A DNA stretch of 7,577 bases. Origin: Muribaculaceae bacterium. GTDB taxonomy: Bacteria > Bacteroidota > Bacteroidia > Bacteroidales > Muribaculaceae. Shown here piece by piece: positions 1-5,266 of the stretch. Position 1 is the first letter of the stretch. Each line of letters opens with the position of its first letter. The notes below the pieces were generated by a model, which was not told where the DNA came from, did not search any database, and saw nothing but the letters and a program-made list of their open reading frames with translations. The DNA is taken from NCBI GenBank assembly GCA_022511505.1, contig JAFLTK010000269.1, positions 1-7,577 on the forward strand, read 5' to 3'. The position numbers were made by a program, and so were the translations under genes.

Positions 1-821
1 GCGGCGCGACCCCGATTCTGATGTCACTGACCCCGCGCAACGCGTGGGACGACGCTGACAGCACCATCATTACCCTCGTCAAGGACACCTACGGTCTCTG
101 GGCGCGTCAAGTGGCTGACGAAGAAAATGTTCCGTTTGTCGACCTTAACGAAATAACGGCTCGAAAGTTTGAACGCTTTGGCAAGGATAAGGTGAAATAT
201 ATGTTCTATCTTGACCGGATTCACACGAGCACATTTGGCGCACAGGTAAACGCCGAGAGTGCGGTTGAAGGCATCGCGGCGTGTCCCGAGTTGGCCGACC
301 TTGCGGCGATGATTGTCGAGCCAGAGTATTCTATCGAACGACACGTTGAACGACAACCGGGCGCACGGTTTGTGATAAAGTTTGGCAACGTCATCACCAA
401 ACCTGACTTGGAGGCAGATGGGCTCCTGCAACACGGCGACTGTACCATCAAGGGTTTCCCTCTTAGGCTGTCTGTCTACTCGAGAATTTGGGATGCGGTA
501 TACGGCCAGTTGCAACCCGATGATATTGTCCTCATTAACTTTGACAATAAACTCAATGACAAGTATAGTCCCCTGGAGGTTGCCGGCATGTTACCCGGTT
601 GGGGCGACGAGACAAAGGTCGTCAAAAACAGCGAAGGCATCTATGAGGTTGTCTACACCGAGGGTTGGTATTTGAAGAAGATTGTCGGTGATGCCAAGGA
701 ACAAGGTGCAATACCGGTGATAATTGCCGACCCTAATGATGAAATAGCTCGCCACGTGGCCCAAACCACCCGGACAATGCTCGTTGACAGAAATAACCCG
801 AAGATAGTTATTAGTGAATAG
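1..821 (+). CDS. GDSL/SGNH esterase, rhamnogalacturonan acetylesterase-like, C-terminal part (5' end outside window)
   Basis: The reading frame is open from base 3, so the gene starts upstream; the ATG at 21 is internal because the preceding codons read GATPIL and continue into the family motif SLTPRN. Numbering from that Met, D65-R-I-H68 is the catalytic Asp-x-x-His block of SGNH hydrolases, so the first domain's C-terminal catalytic part is intact here. Its Ser and oxyanion blocks lie outside. The family removes acetyl groups from pectin rhamnogalacturonan, usually after export. After about residue 115 a second stretch looks like the same fold again: QLQPDDIVLINF (163-174), LPGWGDETK (191-199), EVVYTEGWYLKKIVGDAKEQGAIPVI (209-234), where GAIPVI echoes GATPIL of domain one. 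This copy lacks the FGHND block (reads FDNKLND), seems to have Pro in place of the nucleophile Ser (KGFPLR), and ends without a DxxH. The esterase family is fairly sure; the exact substrate is inferred. Confidence 0.8.
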   Translation, partial: GATPILMSLTPRNAWDDADSTIITLVKDTYGLWARQVADEENVPFVDLNEITARKFERFGKDKVKYMFYLDRIHTSTFGAQVNAESAVEGIAACPELADLAAMIVEPEYSIERHVERQPGARFVIKFGNVITKPDLEADGLLQHGDCTIKGFPLRLSVYSRIWDAVYGQLQPDDIVLINFDNKLNDKYSPLEVAGMLPGWGDETKVVKNSEGIYEVVYTEGWYLKKIVGDAKEQGAIPVIIADPNDEIARHVAQTTRTMLVDRNNPKIVISE

Positions 822-824
822 AGA

Positions 825-852
825 TTAGATAGTAGATATTAGATATTGGATA
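825..852 (+). repeat. Four tandem heptamers (consensus TTAGATA) abutting the porin start codon
   Basis: The gap between the esterase stop (819-821) and the porin start is almost wholly four 7-base units in tandem: TTAGATA, GTAGATA, TTAGATA, TTGGATA. The final A is the first base of the porin ATG. The third-to-fourth junction supplies an in-frame TTG that could serve as an alternative start. No promoter or Shine-Dalgarno sequence is visible in the 30-base gap, so the porin is probably translated from an mRNA shared with the esterase. The units are imperfect, so the array may be fixed rather than variable. Confidence 0.7.
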
Positions 853-1865
853 TGATAAAGCGTTTAGTGTCAATTGTTTGTGTCCTTTCTTCTCTGGCAG
901 CCTCGGCGGTCAACGACACGACGGCGGTCGATTGGCGTCCCCAGTTTCACGCAACGTTGAAACCTCGACTGGAGGTTGACCCTGCCGACGGCGGCGCGGC
1001 GCGGTTTCAGGTGCGCAACGCGCGATTTGGTGCGGTTGGAAACATCACCCGGTCGATTGACTACAAGGTTGAGATGGACCTCTGTGACCGCGGCAAAATC
1101 AAACTCCTTGACTGCTATGCAGGCTTTAAGATACTTCCCGGGTTGCAGTTGCAGTTGGGGCAGATTTTGATACCCTTCGGCATCGATGCGCCGCGTGCAA
1201 ACTATGATTACATCTTTGGTGATTTCAGCTTTGTAGGCACGTTTAACGGTGCGATTCGCGGATGTGGCGCAAAGGCTGTCTATGATTTACCCGGCAGCGG
1301 ATTGAAACTCGCGGGTGCGGTCTACAACAACTATGAGATGACCGAGCAGACCGTGTGGCAGAAGAGTATGTCGTTTGCGTTGGAAGGTCGTTACAGCCTC
1401 GGGCCGGTCACCCCGGTTGTCGGCTTTGAGTCGTCGATGCCGGGTGGCATCAGGATTAACAGCCTCGACGCGGCGTTGTTGTTCGTGATGGGGCGCTGGC
1501 AGGTCGAAGGGGAGTATATGATGAAGCATTACACCCACCGGGCATTTAAGACGGCCCACGCCTTTAACGTTCATGGCCGCTACACGATGCCCATTAAGGC
1601 CGGCGTGTTCAACCGACTGACCTTTGAGGGACGTTTTGACGGAATGACCAACTATTCCAACGGCAGCGTCACCGACGGCCGCCTGTCGCTCGACGCTTCG
1701 CGCTGTAAGCGAGCCTCGGTCGGAGCAACGATAGGCCACGTCCGTGGCCCTTTGTTGACCTATTTCCGTCTCGACTACTACCACACCTTCCACCCACGCG
1801 GCGTGGCTACCGTGGCGACCGACCCGGCCAACAAAATAATAGCCGAGATTGTCCTCCATTTCTAA
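852..1865 (+). CDS. Small outer-membrane porin, phosphate-selective porin O/P (OprO/OprP) type
   Basis: A 337-residue beta-barrel channel for passive uptake of solutes across the outer membrane. Residues 1-19 form a signal peptide (MIKRLV, a hydrophobic core, then an ASA site). The mature protein has alternating polar/hydrophobic strands, the segment LQLQLGQILIPFG (98-110) typical of the OprO/P family, and a terminal Phe (VLHF) as used for barrel assembly. At 337 residues it is slightly short for the family, which in this phylum often runs about 350-450. The ATG at 852 is chosen over an in-frame TTG at 846 because it gives the cleaner signal peptide. Cys78, Cys88 and Cys138 are uncommon for a porin. 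It follows the esterase by 30 bases, so co-expression is likely. Nothing in the sequence sets its substrate; phosphate selectivity should not be assumed from the family name. Confidence 0.82.
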   Translation: MIKRLVSIVCVLSSLAASAVNDTTAVDWRPQFHATLKPRLEVDPADGGAARFQVRNARFGAVGNITRSIDYKVEMDLCDRGKIKLLDCYAGFKILPGLQLQLGQILIPFGIDAPRANYDYIFGDFSFVGTFNGAIRGCGAKAVYDLPGSGLKLAGAVYNNYEMTEQTVWQKSMSFALEGRYSLGPVTPVVGFESSMPGGIRINSLDAALLFVMGRWQVEGEYMMKHYTHRAFKTAHAFNVHGRYTMPIKAGVFNRLTFEGRFDGMTNYSNGSVTDGRLSLDASRCKRASVGATIGHVRGPLLTYFRLDYYHTFHPRGVATVATDPANKIIAEIVLHF

Positions 1866-1896
1866 AAAAAACACCTCTCGCCATGCGCGAGAGGTG
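1864..1896 (-). terminator. Intrinsic terminator of tpx, overlapping the porin stop codon
   Basis: A perfect 10-base-pair stem (CACCTCTCGC, 1872-1881, with GCGAGAGGTG, 1887-1896) encloses a five-base loop. Read on the minus strand it is followed directly by eight T residues (1871 down to 1864), the classic rho-independent layout for tpx. The same eight bases include the last two of the porin TAA stop. On the plus strand the hairpin is followed by a short palindrome (AAAGGTT T AACCTTT, 1897-1911) and four T, so it may also stop porin transcription, less efficiently. Confidence 0.85.
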
Positions 1897-1917
1897 AAAG
1901 GTTTAACCTTTTAAACG

Positions 1918-1942
1918 TCAACGCTCGCGGAGCGAGTGTTGA
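1918..1942. repeat. GGA-loop hairpin just downstream of the tpx stop codon
   Basis: An 11-pair stem (one G-T pair) with loop GGA. Outer arms are TCAAC (1918-1922) and GTTGA (1938-1942); the core is CTCGC-GGA-GCGAG. It lies one base from the tpx stop and before the T-tract terminator. The core CGCGGAGCG recurs at the edges of the palindrome at 2510-2739, and the outer TCAAC/GTTGA arms recur at 5075-5101. It may be an mRNA 3'-end stabiliser or a REP-like repeat; the sequence does not decide. Confidence 0.6.
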
Positions 1943-1943
1943 A

Positions 1944-2444
1944 TTACTTGATAACTTTGAGCGCGGCAGCGTAGTCGGGCTCGTGGGTAATTTCAGGGAC
2001 GAGTTCGCGGTAGATAACCTTGCGATCTTCGTCGAGGATGATGACGGCGCGAGCAAGCAGTCCGGCAAGAGGACCGTCAACCATCAGCACACCATATTTC
2101 TGGGCAAACAGCGGAGCGCGGAATGCTGACGCAGGAACGACATCCTTGATACCCTCCAGAGTGCAGAAGCGACCCATCGCAAATGGAAGGTCCATCGACA
2201 CGCAGAGGACTACGGTGTTTTCCATTGATGCGGCTTCTTCATTGAAACGGCGCACCGACCGCGCGCAAACGTCGGTATCCATGCTCGGGAAGATGTTTAA
2301 CACAACCTTCTTCCCTTTAAAGTCTTCACACTGAACTTCTTTGAGGTCGACACCGGTTAGGTGATAGCAAGGAGCAACGGTTCCCACTTCGGGAAGGTTT
2401 CCGTAGGTGTGGCACGGTTGGCCGAGAAAATGTACGGTTTCCAT
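1944..2444 (-). CDS. tpx: Thiol peroxidase (atypical 2-Cys peroxiredoxin)
   Basis: A 166-residue enzyme that reduces hydrogen peroxide and organic hydroperoxides using thioredoxin as electron donor; cytoplasmic here, as no signal peptide is present. The Tpx signature PSMDTDVCARSVRRFNEE contains Thr57 and the peroxidatic Cys60. SMDLPFAMGRFC carries the resolving Cys94, the same 34-residue spacing as C61/C95 of the E. coli enzyme as I recall it. ARAVIILDEDRKVIY and the C-terminal EITHEPDYAAAL are also typical. Length matches the family. The start at 2444 is fixed by homology (METVHFLGQP, where family members begin); the frame stays open upstream but that part is non-coding repeat. Four further cysteines (11, 26, 39, 81) are more than most Tpx proteins carry. 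It has its own A/C-rich leader and terminator, so it probably forms its own unit. No OxyR or PerR site was recognised. Confidence 0.95.
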   Translation of the reverse strand: METVHFLGQPCHTYGNLPEVGTVAPCYHLTGVDLKEVQCEDFKGKKVVLNIFPSMDTDVCARSVRRFNEEAASMENTVVLCVSMDLPFAMGRFCTLEGIKDVVPASAFRAPLFAQKYGVLMVDGPLAGLLARAVIILDEDRKVIYRELVPEITHEPDYAAALKVIK

Positions 2445-2458
2445 AGTGTTTTTGGGTG

Positions 2459-2499
2459 TTTTATTGTTGAATATTGATGTTGTTATTGTTGTTGATGTT
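2459..2499 (-). promoter_or_regulatory. Shared A/C-rich 5' leader, copy A (before tpx)
   Basis: Read on the minus strand, this holds the block AACATCAACAACAATAACA (plus-strand positions 2481-2499), then 14 bases, then CAATAAAA (2459-2466), then 14 bases to the tpx ATG. The same two blocks precede the next two minus-strand genes. The leader is free of G, suggesting an unstructured 5' UTR that could help ribosome loading where no Shine-Dalgarno is used. No TAnnTTTG box was found on this strand within 300 bases upstream. Confidence 0.55.
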
Positions 2500-2509
2500 G
2501 TTATTCGCG

Positions 2510-2739
2510 TGCCGCGGAGCGGCATCTCTTTCATTAACCCCGTACAAGCGCGAAGCGTGCAGTGCAGGGTAAGGGCTCCTCTTTGAGAATCGTCCAGGAG
2601 GGACGAGATTTCACGCGGCGACCGGTTGACTCCTGAGAGGTTGTCCCTCCAGGACAATTCCCGTCTACTTCATTCCTCCCCGCACATCTCGCTGCGCTCT
2701 CATGTACGGGGTTATTGAAATTGTCATCGCTCCGCGATG
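2510..2739. repeat. About 230-bp imperfect palindrome, MITE-like or structured-RNA element
   Basis: This fills most of the 310-base gap between tpx and the next gene. Outer arms TTTCATTAACCCCGTACA (2529-2546) and TGTACGGGGTTATTGAAA (2703-2720) are inverted repeats matching at 17 of 18. A nested pair, 2587-2606 and 2641-2660, matches at 17 of 20 around a GTCCxGGAGGGAC core. Segments between these pairs and the centre also match loosely, so the whole is one palindrome centred near 2624. Each edge carries a six-pair hairpin, four bases outside the arms: TGCCGC-GGA-GCGGCA (2510-2524) and CATCGC-TCC-GCGATG (2725-2739). No transposase lies within it. No target-site duplication was identified. An open frame through it on the minus strand joins tpx but looks accidental. 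Confidence 0.7.
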
Positions 2740-2754
2740 GTTTGGTTGGTTGAA

Positions 2755-3945
2755 TCATTTCACCAGAGCCATTTTCTGTATAACAACATTGGCGATGTCA
2801 TTGTTGAACCCGAGGATAACGTCGCTGACGGTAGCGTCGGTCCCCACGAGCAACACCACCGGGCACTCGGCAACTCCGAGGTCGCGGGCAAGCGAGCGGG
2901 CTGAGGTCAGAATGGTCTCTCCGGGGCGCGGCGTCCCGACGAGGTCGTTGACAAGGTCGGCATTGTTGGAAACGAAAGTCAGCATCAGGTCAGCGTTAAC
3001 ACTCATGTTGTCAATGGCTTGGCGGAGCGCGGCGATAAGGTCGGCAGAGTAGCCGTGTTCGGGATTGATGATGGCGATGACCATCGGGGAGGCGAAACGG
3101 TCGTCGCCGGCATGGCTGTAGCGCGAGCCGTCGAGGCCGGGGAGCGAGAACTGTGGTAGGCGAGTGCCGGGCAGATTCTCGACGCGGAAATTGTTCTCGC
3201 GGAATCGCGCAAAGGCGTCGGGATAGCGGTCGATAAGCATCTGCTCGTTCCAGGCACCGCACTCGGGCGTGTCATCCCCCGCAGGCTTGTATTTGACCTC
3301 GATGGTCTGCTCGCTGAGCGCGCCGAGGTTATTGTCGGTCTCAATCTTCACGGGCCGGTAGGTGGCGTCAAAACTGTAGCAGGCGCGTTGAACGAGTGTC
3401 CCGTCGTTGAACCGCTCGGCGGTCACTATCGAGCAACGGTTTCCGGAAACAACGGTGTCGACGGCGGCGTGAAACGTCACGTCGGGATTTGTCGACAGGC
3501 TCTCAATCTCGTTCGCTATAAATGCCGGCAGGAGGTTGGCAAACTGGACACGTTGCTGCACTCCGTCGGCAATAACACCGCGAGGCATGAACGGCACCGA
3601 GTCCCAGTCGACATGATACTCCTGGAGTCGGTTGGTGCGGTAGCGGTAATGGTGCCCGTCAAAATAGGCACCAAAACCCGTCGTCGGACCCGACGGGGTG
3701 TTTAACGTCCAATCTATCAGATAGTCACACGGCGCGTAGCGGTCACCGGCGGCGGGCGTCGACGTTAGTGACAGGTCATAGACAACGTCGTCGGGCTGTT
3801 GGGGCATCATGACGGTAAACCGGGCGTCGGCGCGATAGCAGTCGATGTTGCGCAGACCTTGCAACAGGTCGTCGAGACCCTTGGCACCGGCACTGAACGG
3901 GATAAGCGCGGCGAGGATAATCGATAGGCGGATGAATGTTTTCAT
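2755..3945 (-). CDS. Exported two-domain protein: unrecognised N-terminal domain plus thioredoxin-like domain lacking CxxC
   Basis: A 396-residue protein. A signal peptide (MKTFIRLSIILAALIPFSAGA, about 1-21) sends it to the periplasm or envelope. Residues 24-230 are beta-rich with repeated YR/FDG segments (FGAYFDGHHYRYRTNRLQEYH, 91-111) and loosely resemble LolA/LppX-like envelope proteins; this is a weak match. Residues 258-396 look like an AhpC/TlpA-type thioredoxin fold: LPQFSLPGLDG (263-273), a core strand PMVIAII (287-293), and CPVVLLVG (361-368) with Pro362 as the likely cis-proline. Where TlpA proteins have WCxxC this one reads NPEHGYS (294-300), so the usual redox cysteines are missing; Cys361, just before the cis-proline, is the only cysteine in that domain. 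A redox-inactive binding or scaffold role is inferred. It stands alone, with its own leader and more than 100 bases on either side. Confidence 0.7.
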   Translation of the reverse strand: MKTFIRLSIILAALIPFSAGAKGLDDLLQGLRNIDCYRADARFTVMMPQQPDDVVYDLSLTSTPAAGDRYAPCDYLIDWTLNTPSGPTTGFGAYFDGHHYRYRTNRLQEYHVDWDSVPFMPRGVIADGVQQRVQFANLLPAFIANEIESLSTNPDVTFHAAVDTVVSGNRCSIVTAERFNDGTLVQRACYSFDATYRPVKIETDNNLGALSEQTIEVKYKPAGDDTPECGAWNEQMLIDRYPDAFARFRENNFRVENLPGTRLPQFSLPGLDGSRYSHAGDDRFASPMVIAIINPEHGYSADLIAALRQAIDNMSVNADLMLTFVSNNADLVNDLVGTPRPGETILTSARSLARDLGVAECPVVLLVGTDATVSDVILGFNNDIANVVIQKMALVK

Positions 3946-3949
3946 ATTC

Positions 3950-3987
3950 TTTTATTGAAGGGTGTTGTTGTTATTGTTGTTGATGTT
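3950..3987 (-). promoter_or_regulatory. Shared A/C-rich 5' leader, copy B
   Basis: On the minus strand this has AACATCAACAACAATAACA (plus-strand positions 3969-3987), identical over 19 bases to copy A, then 11 bases, CAATAAAA (3950-3957), and only 4 bases to the ATG at 3945. The sequence between the two blocks differs from the other copies, so the blocks rather than the whole leader are conserved. Confidence 0.55.
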
Positions 3988-3990
3988 TGG

Positions 3991-4032
3991 TTAACAATCT
4001 TAACAACTTTAGCAATCTAAATGTAAGCAATC
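3991..4032. repeat. Degenerate nonamer tandem repeat (TTAACAATC)
   Basis: Three consecutive nine-base units, TTAACAATC (3991), TTAACAACT (4000) and TTAGCAATC (4009), are followed after six bases by a fourth, TAAGCAATC (4024-4032). They lie directly upstream of leader copy B, in the gap between yitT and the thioredoxin-like gene, where a promoter for the latter would sit. On the minus strand TACATTTA (4018-4025) is one base off the -7 consensus TAnnTTTG. Binding sites for a regulator or a simple-sequence tract are both possible. Confidence 0.45.
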
Positions 4033-4063
4033 TATAATTATAACACCCCTGCGCTGCGATTGT

Positions 4064-4972
4064 TCACTCGTCGGTCTCTTCTTTGTGTTTCGGACGCATT
4101 TTTAGTTTCAACTCGTCGAATCCTTGGCCATAAACACCGTTCACATTTCCCTGGGTGATAAAGGCTTTGGGGTCGATAGATTTGATGATGCGATAGACGT
4201 TGACACTCTCAATCTTGCGACAGACGACCAGGATTAGTTTCACCTCCTGCTTGGTGTACCACCCCAGGCCGTCGAGCACCGTGCAACCGCGATGGGCCTC
4301 GTTGTTGATGGCAGTCGCGATAGCCTCCCAGTGGTGGGAAAAGATGATGAATTGGACGGCTTGGCGGTTGGTGTTAATCAGGTAATCGGTCATGAACGAC
4401 ACCAGCAGCAACACCAGCAATCCGTAGACGATAGTGTCGATGTTGTGGGTAATCAAGTAGGAGGAGGAGATGATGCAGAAGTCGACATAAATCATCGTGC
4501 GACCGATGCTGACGTTGGTTTTCTTGGACACCATCGCCGCCACGATGTCGGTTCCGCCCGTCGACCCGTTGTGGATAAACACAAAGCCCAGACCCAGGCC
4601 GCACAGCAATCCACCGACCGTGATATTCATAAACGGCTGCTGGGCCTCGATTATACCGTCGGGAAACAGCGGCTGCATGATGCCAATCCACAGCGACATC
4701 AGCGTCGCTCCAAAAAGCGTCTTAAACACAAACTGCTTCCCGACAACCCTATAAGCAAAGGCCAGCAATATCAAGTTAAGCACATACTGGGTCAAACCTA
4801 CCGGAATACCCGACACGAAATAGACCAACGTTCCGATACCTGTCACACCACCGATGACAACCTTTTCGGGCAAAATAAACGCTGTAAAACCAAACGAATA
4901 CAGCATCGTTCCCAAGATAATCATGACATAGTCGCGAGTGCTAAGCCATATATTTCTCCTATTTACCTTCAT
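4064..4972 (-). CDS. YitT family integral membrane protein with C-terminal DUF2179 domain
   Basis: A 302-residue inner-membrane protein. About six hydrophobic segments span residues 14-200, with the conserved loop HNGSTGGTDIVA (134-145) typical of YitT/DUF161 proteins. Residues about 217-286 are the soluble DUF2179 domain: RGCTVLDGLGWYT (228-240), LILVVCRK (246-253), IDPKAFI (266-272) and GVYGQGFDE (279-287). The charged tail KMRPKHKEETDE is probably cytosolic. The family is widespread and its substrate is not established, so I assign no transport activity. The ATG at 4972 is preferred; an in-frame GTG directly before it (4973-4975) would add one residue. It is divergent from ftsE, with a probable promoter near 5106-5113 and a long leader ending in the shared A/C-rich element. 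No clear terminator follows in the 118-base gap downstream. Confidence 0.9.
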   Translation of the reverse strand: MKVNRRNIWLSTRDYVMIILGTMLYSFGFTAFILPEKVVIGGVTGIGTLVYFVSGIPVGLTQYVLNLILLAFAYRVVGKQFVFKTLFGATLMSLWIGIMQPLFPDGIIEAQQPFMNITVGGLLCGLGLGFVFIHNGSTGGTDIVAAMVSKKTNVSIGRTMIYVDFCIISSSYLITHNIDTIVYGLLVLLLVSFMTDYLINTNRQAVQFIIFSHHWEAIATAINNEAHRGCTVLDGLGWYTKQEVKLILVVCRKIESVNVYRIIKSIDPKAFITQGNVNGVYGQGFDELKLKMRPKHKEETDE

Positions 4973-4978
4973 CACTTG

Positions 4979-5009
4979 TTTTATTGATAATGTTATTGTT
5001 TTTGATGTT
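4979..5009 (-). promoter_or_regulatory. Shared A/C-rich 5' leader, copy C (before the YitT gene)
   Basis: The minus strand reads AACATCAAAAACAATAACA (plus-strand positions 4991-5009), one change from copies A and B, then TTAT, then CAATAAAA (4979-4986), then six bases to the ATG. It is the most compact of the three copies. Confidence 0.55.
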
Positions 5010-5074
5010 ATTATTGGTAGAGGCGGGAATAGTGGGAGCAGCAGGTTTGCTGATTTCCCTGATTCCCTTTAAAC

Positions 5075-5101
5075 TTCAACTCGAGCAAAGCGGGAGTTGA
5101 A
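5075..5101. repeat. Imperfect hairpin with TTCAACTC/GAGTTGAA arms
   Basis: Eight-pair outer arms TTCAACTC (5075-5082) and GAGTTGAA (5094-5101) surround GAGCAAAGCGG, which can add a GC/GC pair around an AAA loop. The TCAAC/GTTGA outer arms are the same as in the hairpin after tpx (1918-1942). It sits at or just past the expected transcription start of yitT, so the yitT mRNA may begin within this stem. Confidence 0.5.
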
Positions 5102-5105
5102 TTTA

Positions 5106-5113
5106 CAAAGTTA
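5106..5113 (-). promoter_or_regulatory. Candidate Bacteroidetes -7 box for the YitT gene
   Basis: The minus strand reads TAACTTTG, an exact match to TAnnTTTG. No TTTG is present at the usual -33 spacing, so half the promoter is unsupported. The implied start near 5099 would give a leader of about 125 bases containing copy C of the shared element. Confidence 0.45.
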
Positions 5114-5227
5114 CTCATTATTTCCAATCCTAATTAATTCCCTCCCCAAAAACTTTTCAACAAAATCCACTCTGTCTCTTTTTTGTGGTTTTGGGTCGAG
5201 AGAGGGGGATATGTCAAAAAAAATGTG

Positions 5228-5235
5228 TAATTTTG
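5228..5235 (+). promoter_or_regulatory. Candidate Bacteroidetes -7 box for ftsE-lysC-lysA
   Basis: TAATTTTG matches TAnnTTTG exactly and lies 31 bases before the ftsE ATG, in a strongly A/T-rich tract. The nearest upstream TTTG (5190-5193) is too far for the normal -33 spacing. A transcript starting near 5242 would have a leader of roughly 25 bases ending in AAAAAGGTAG. Together with the box at 5106-5113, this accounts for the 294-base divergent gap; nothing else coding was seen there. Confidence 0.55.
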
Positions 5236-5266
5236 CCTTGTTTTAGTCAAAAAAATAAAAAGGTAG

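Noticed and set aside
780..830. Frameshift truncating the esterase before a second DxxH block
   Set aside because: No continuation of the SGNH pattern was seen in other frames in the 30 bases before the porin start, so natural degeneration is the better reading.
1287..1874. Open frame of 195 codons antisense to the porin
   Set aside because: It would run through the terminator, has no recognisable features, and overlaps a porin with signal peptide and C-terminal Phe.
2445..2657. In-frame N-terminal extension of Tpx by 71 codons on the minus strand
   Set aside because: It translates the leader and the palindrome, is low in complexity near the junction, and Tpx homologues begin at METVHFLG; the extension has no recognisable domain.
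3991..4032. Short CRISPR-like array
   Set aside because: Units are 9 bases with essentially no spacers, unlike CRISPR repeats of about 25-40 bases with unique spacers; no cas gene is present.
4292..4987. Open frame of 231 codons antisense to the YitT gene
   Set aside because: The product is a biased Gln/His/Asp mix without domains, and the opposite strand encodes a clear YitT protein with membrane segments.
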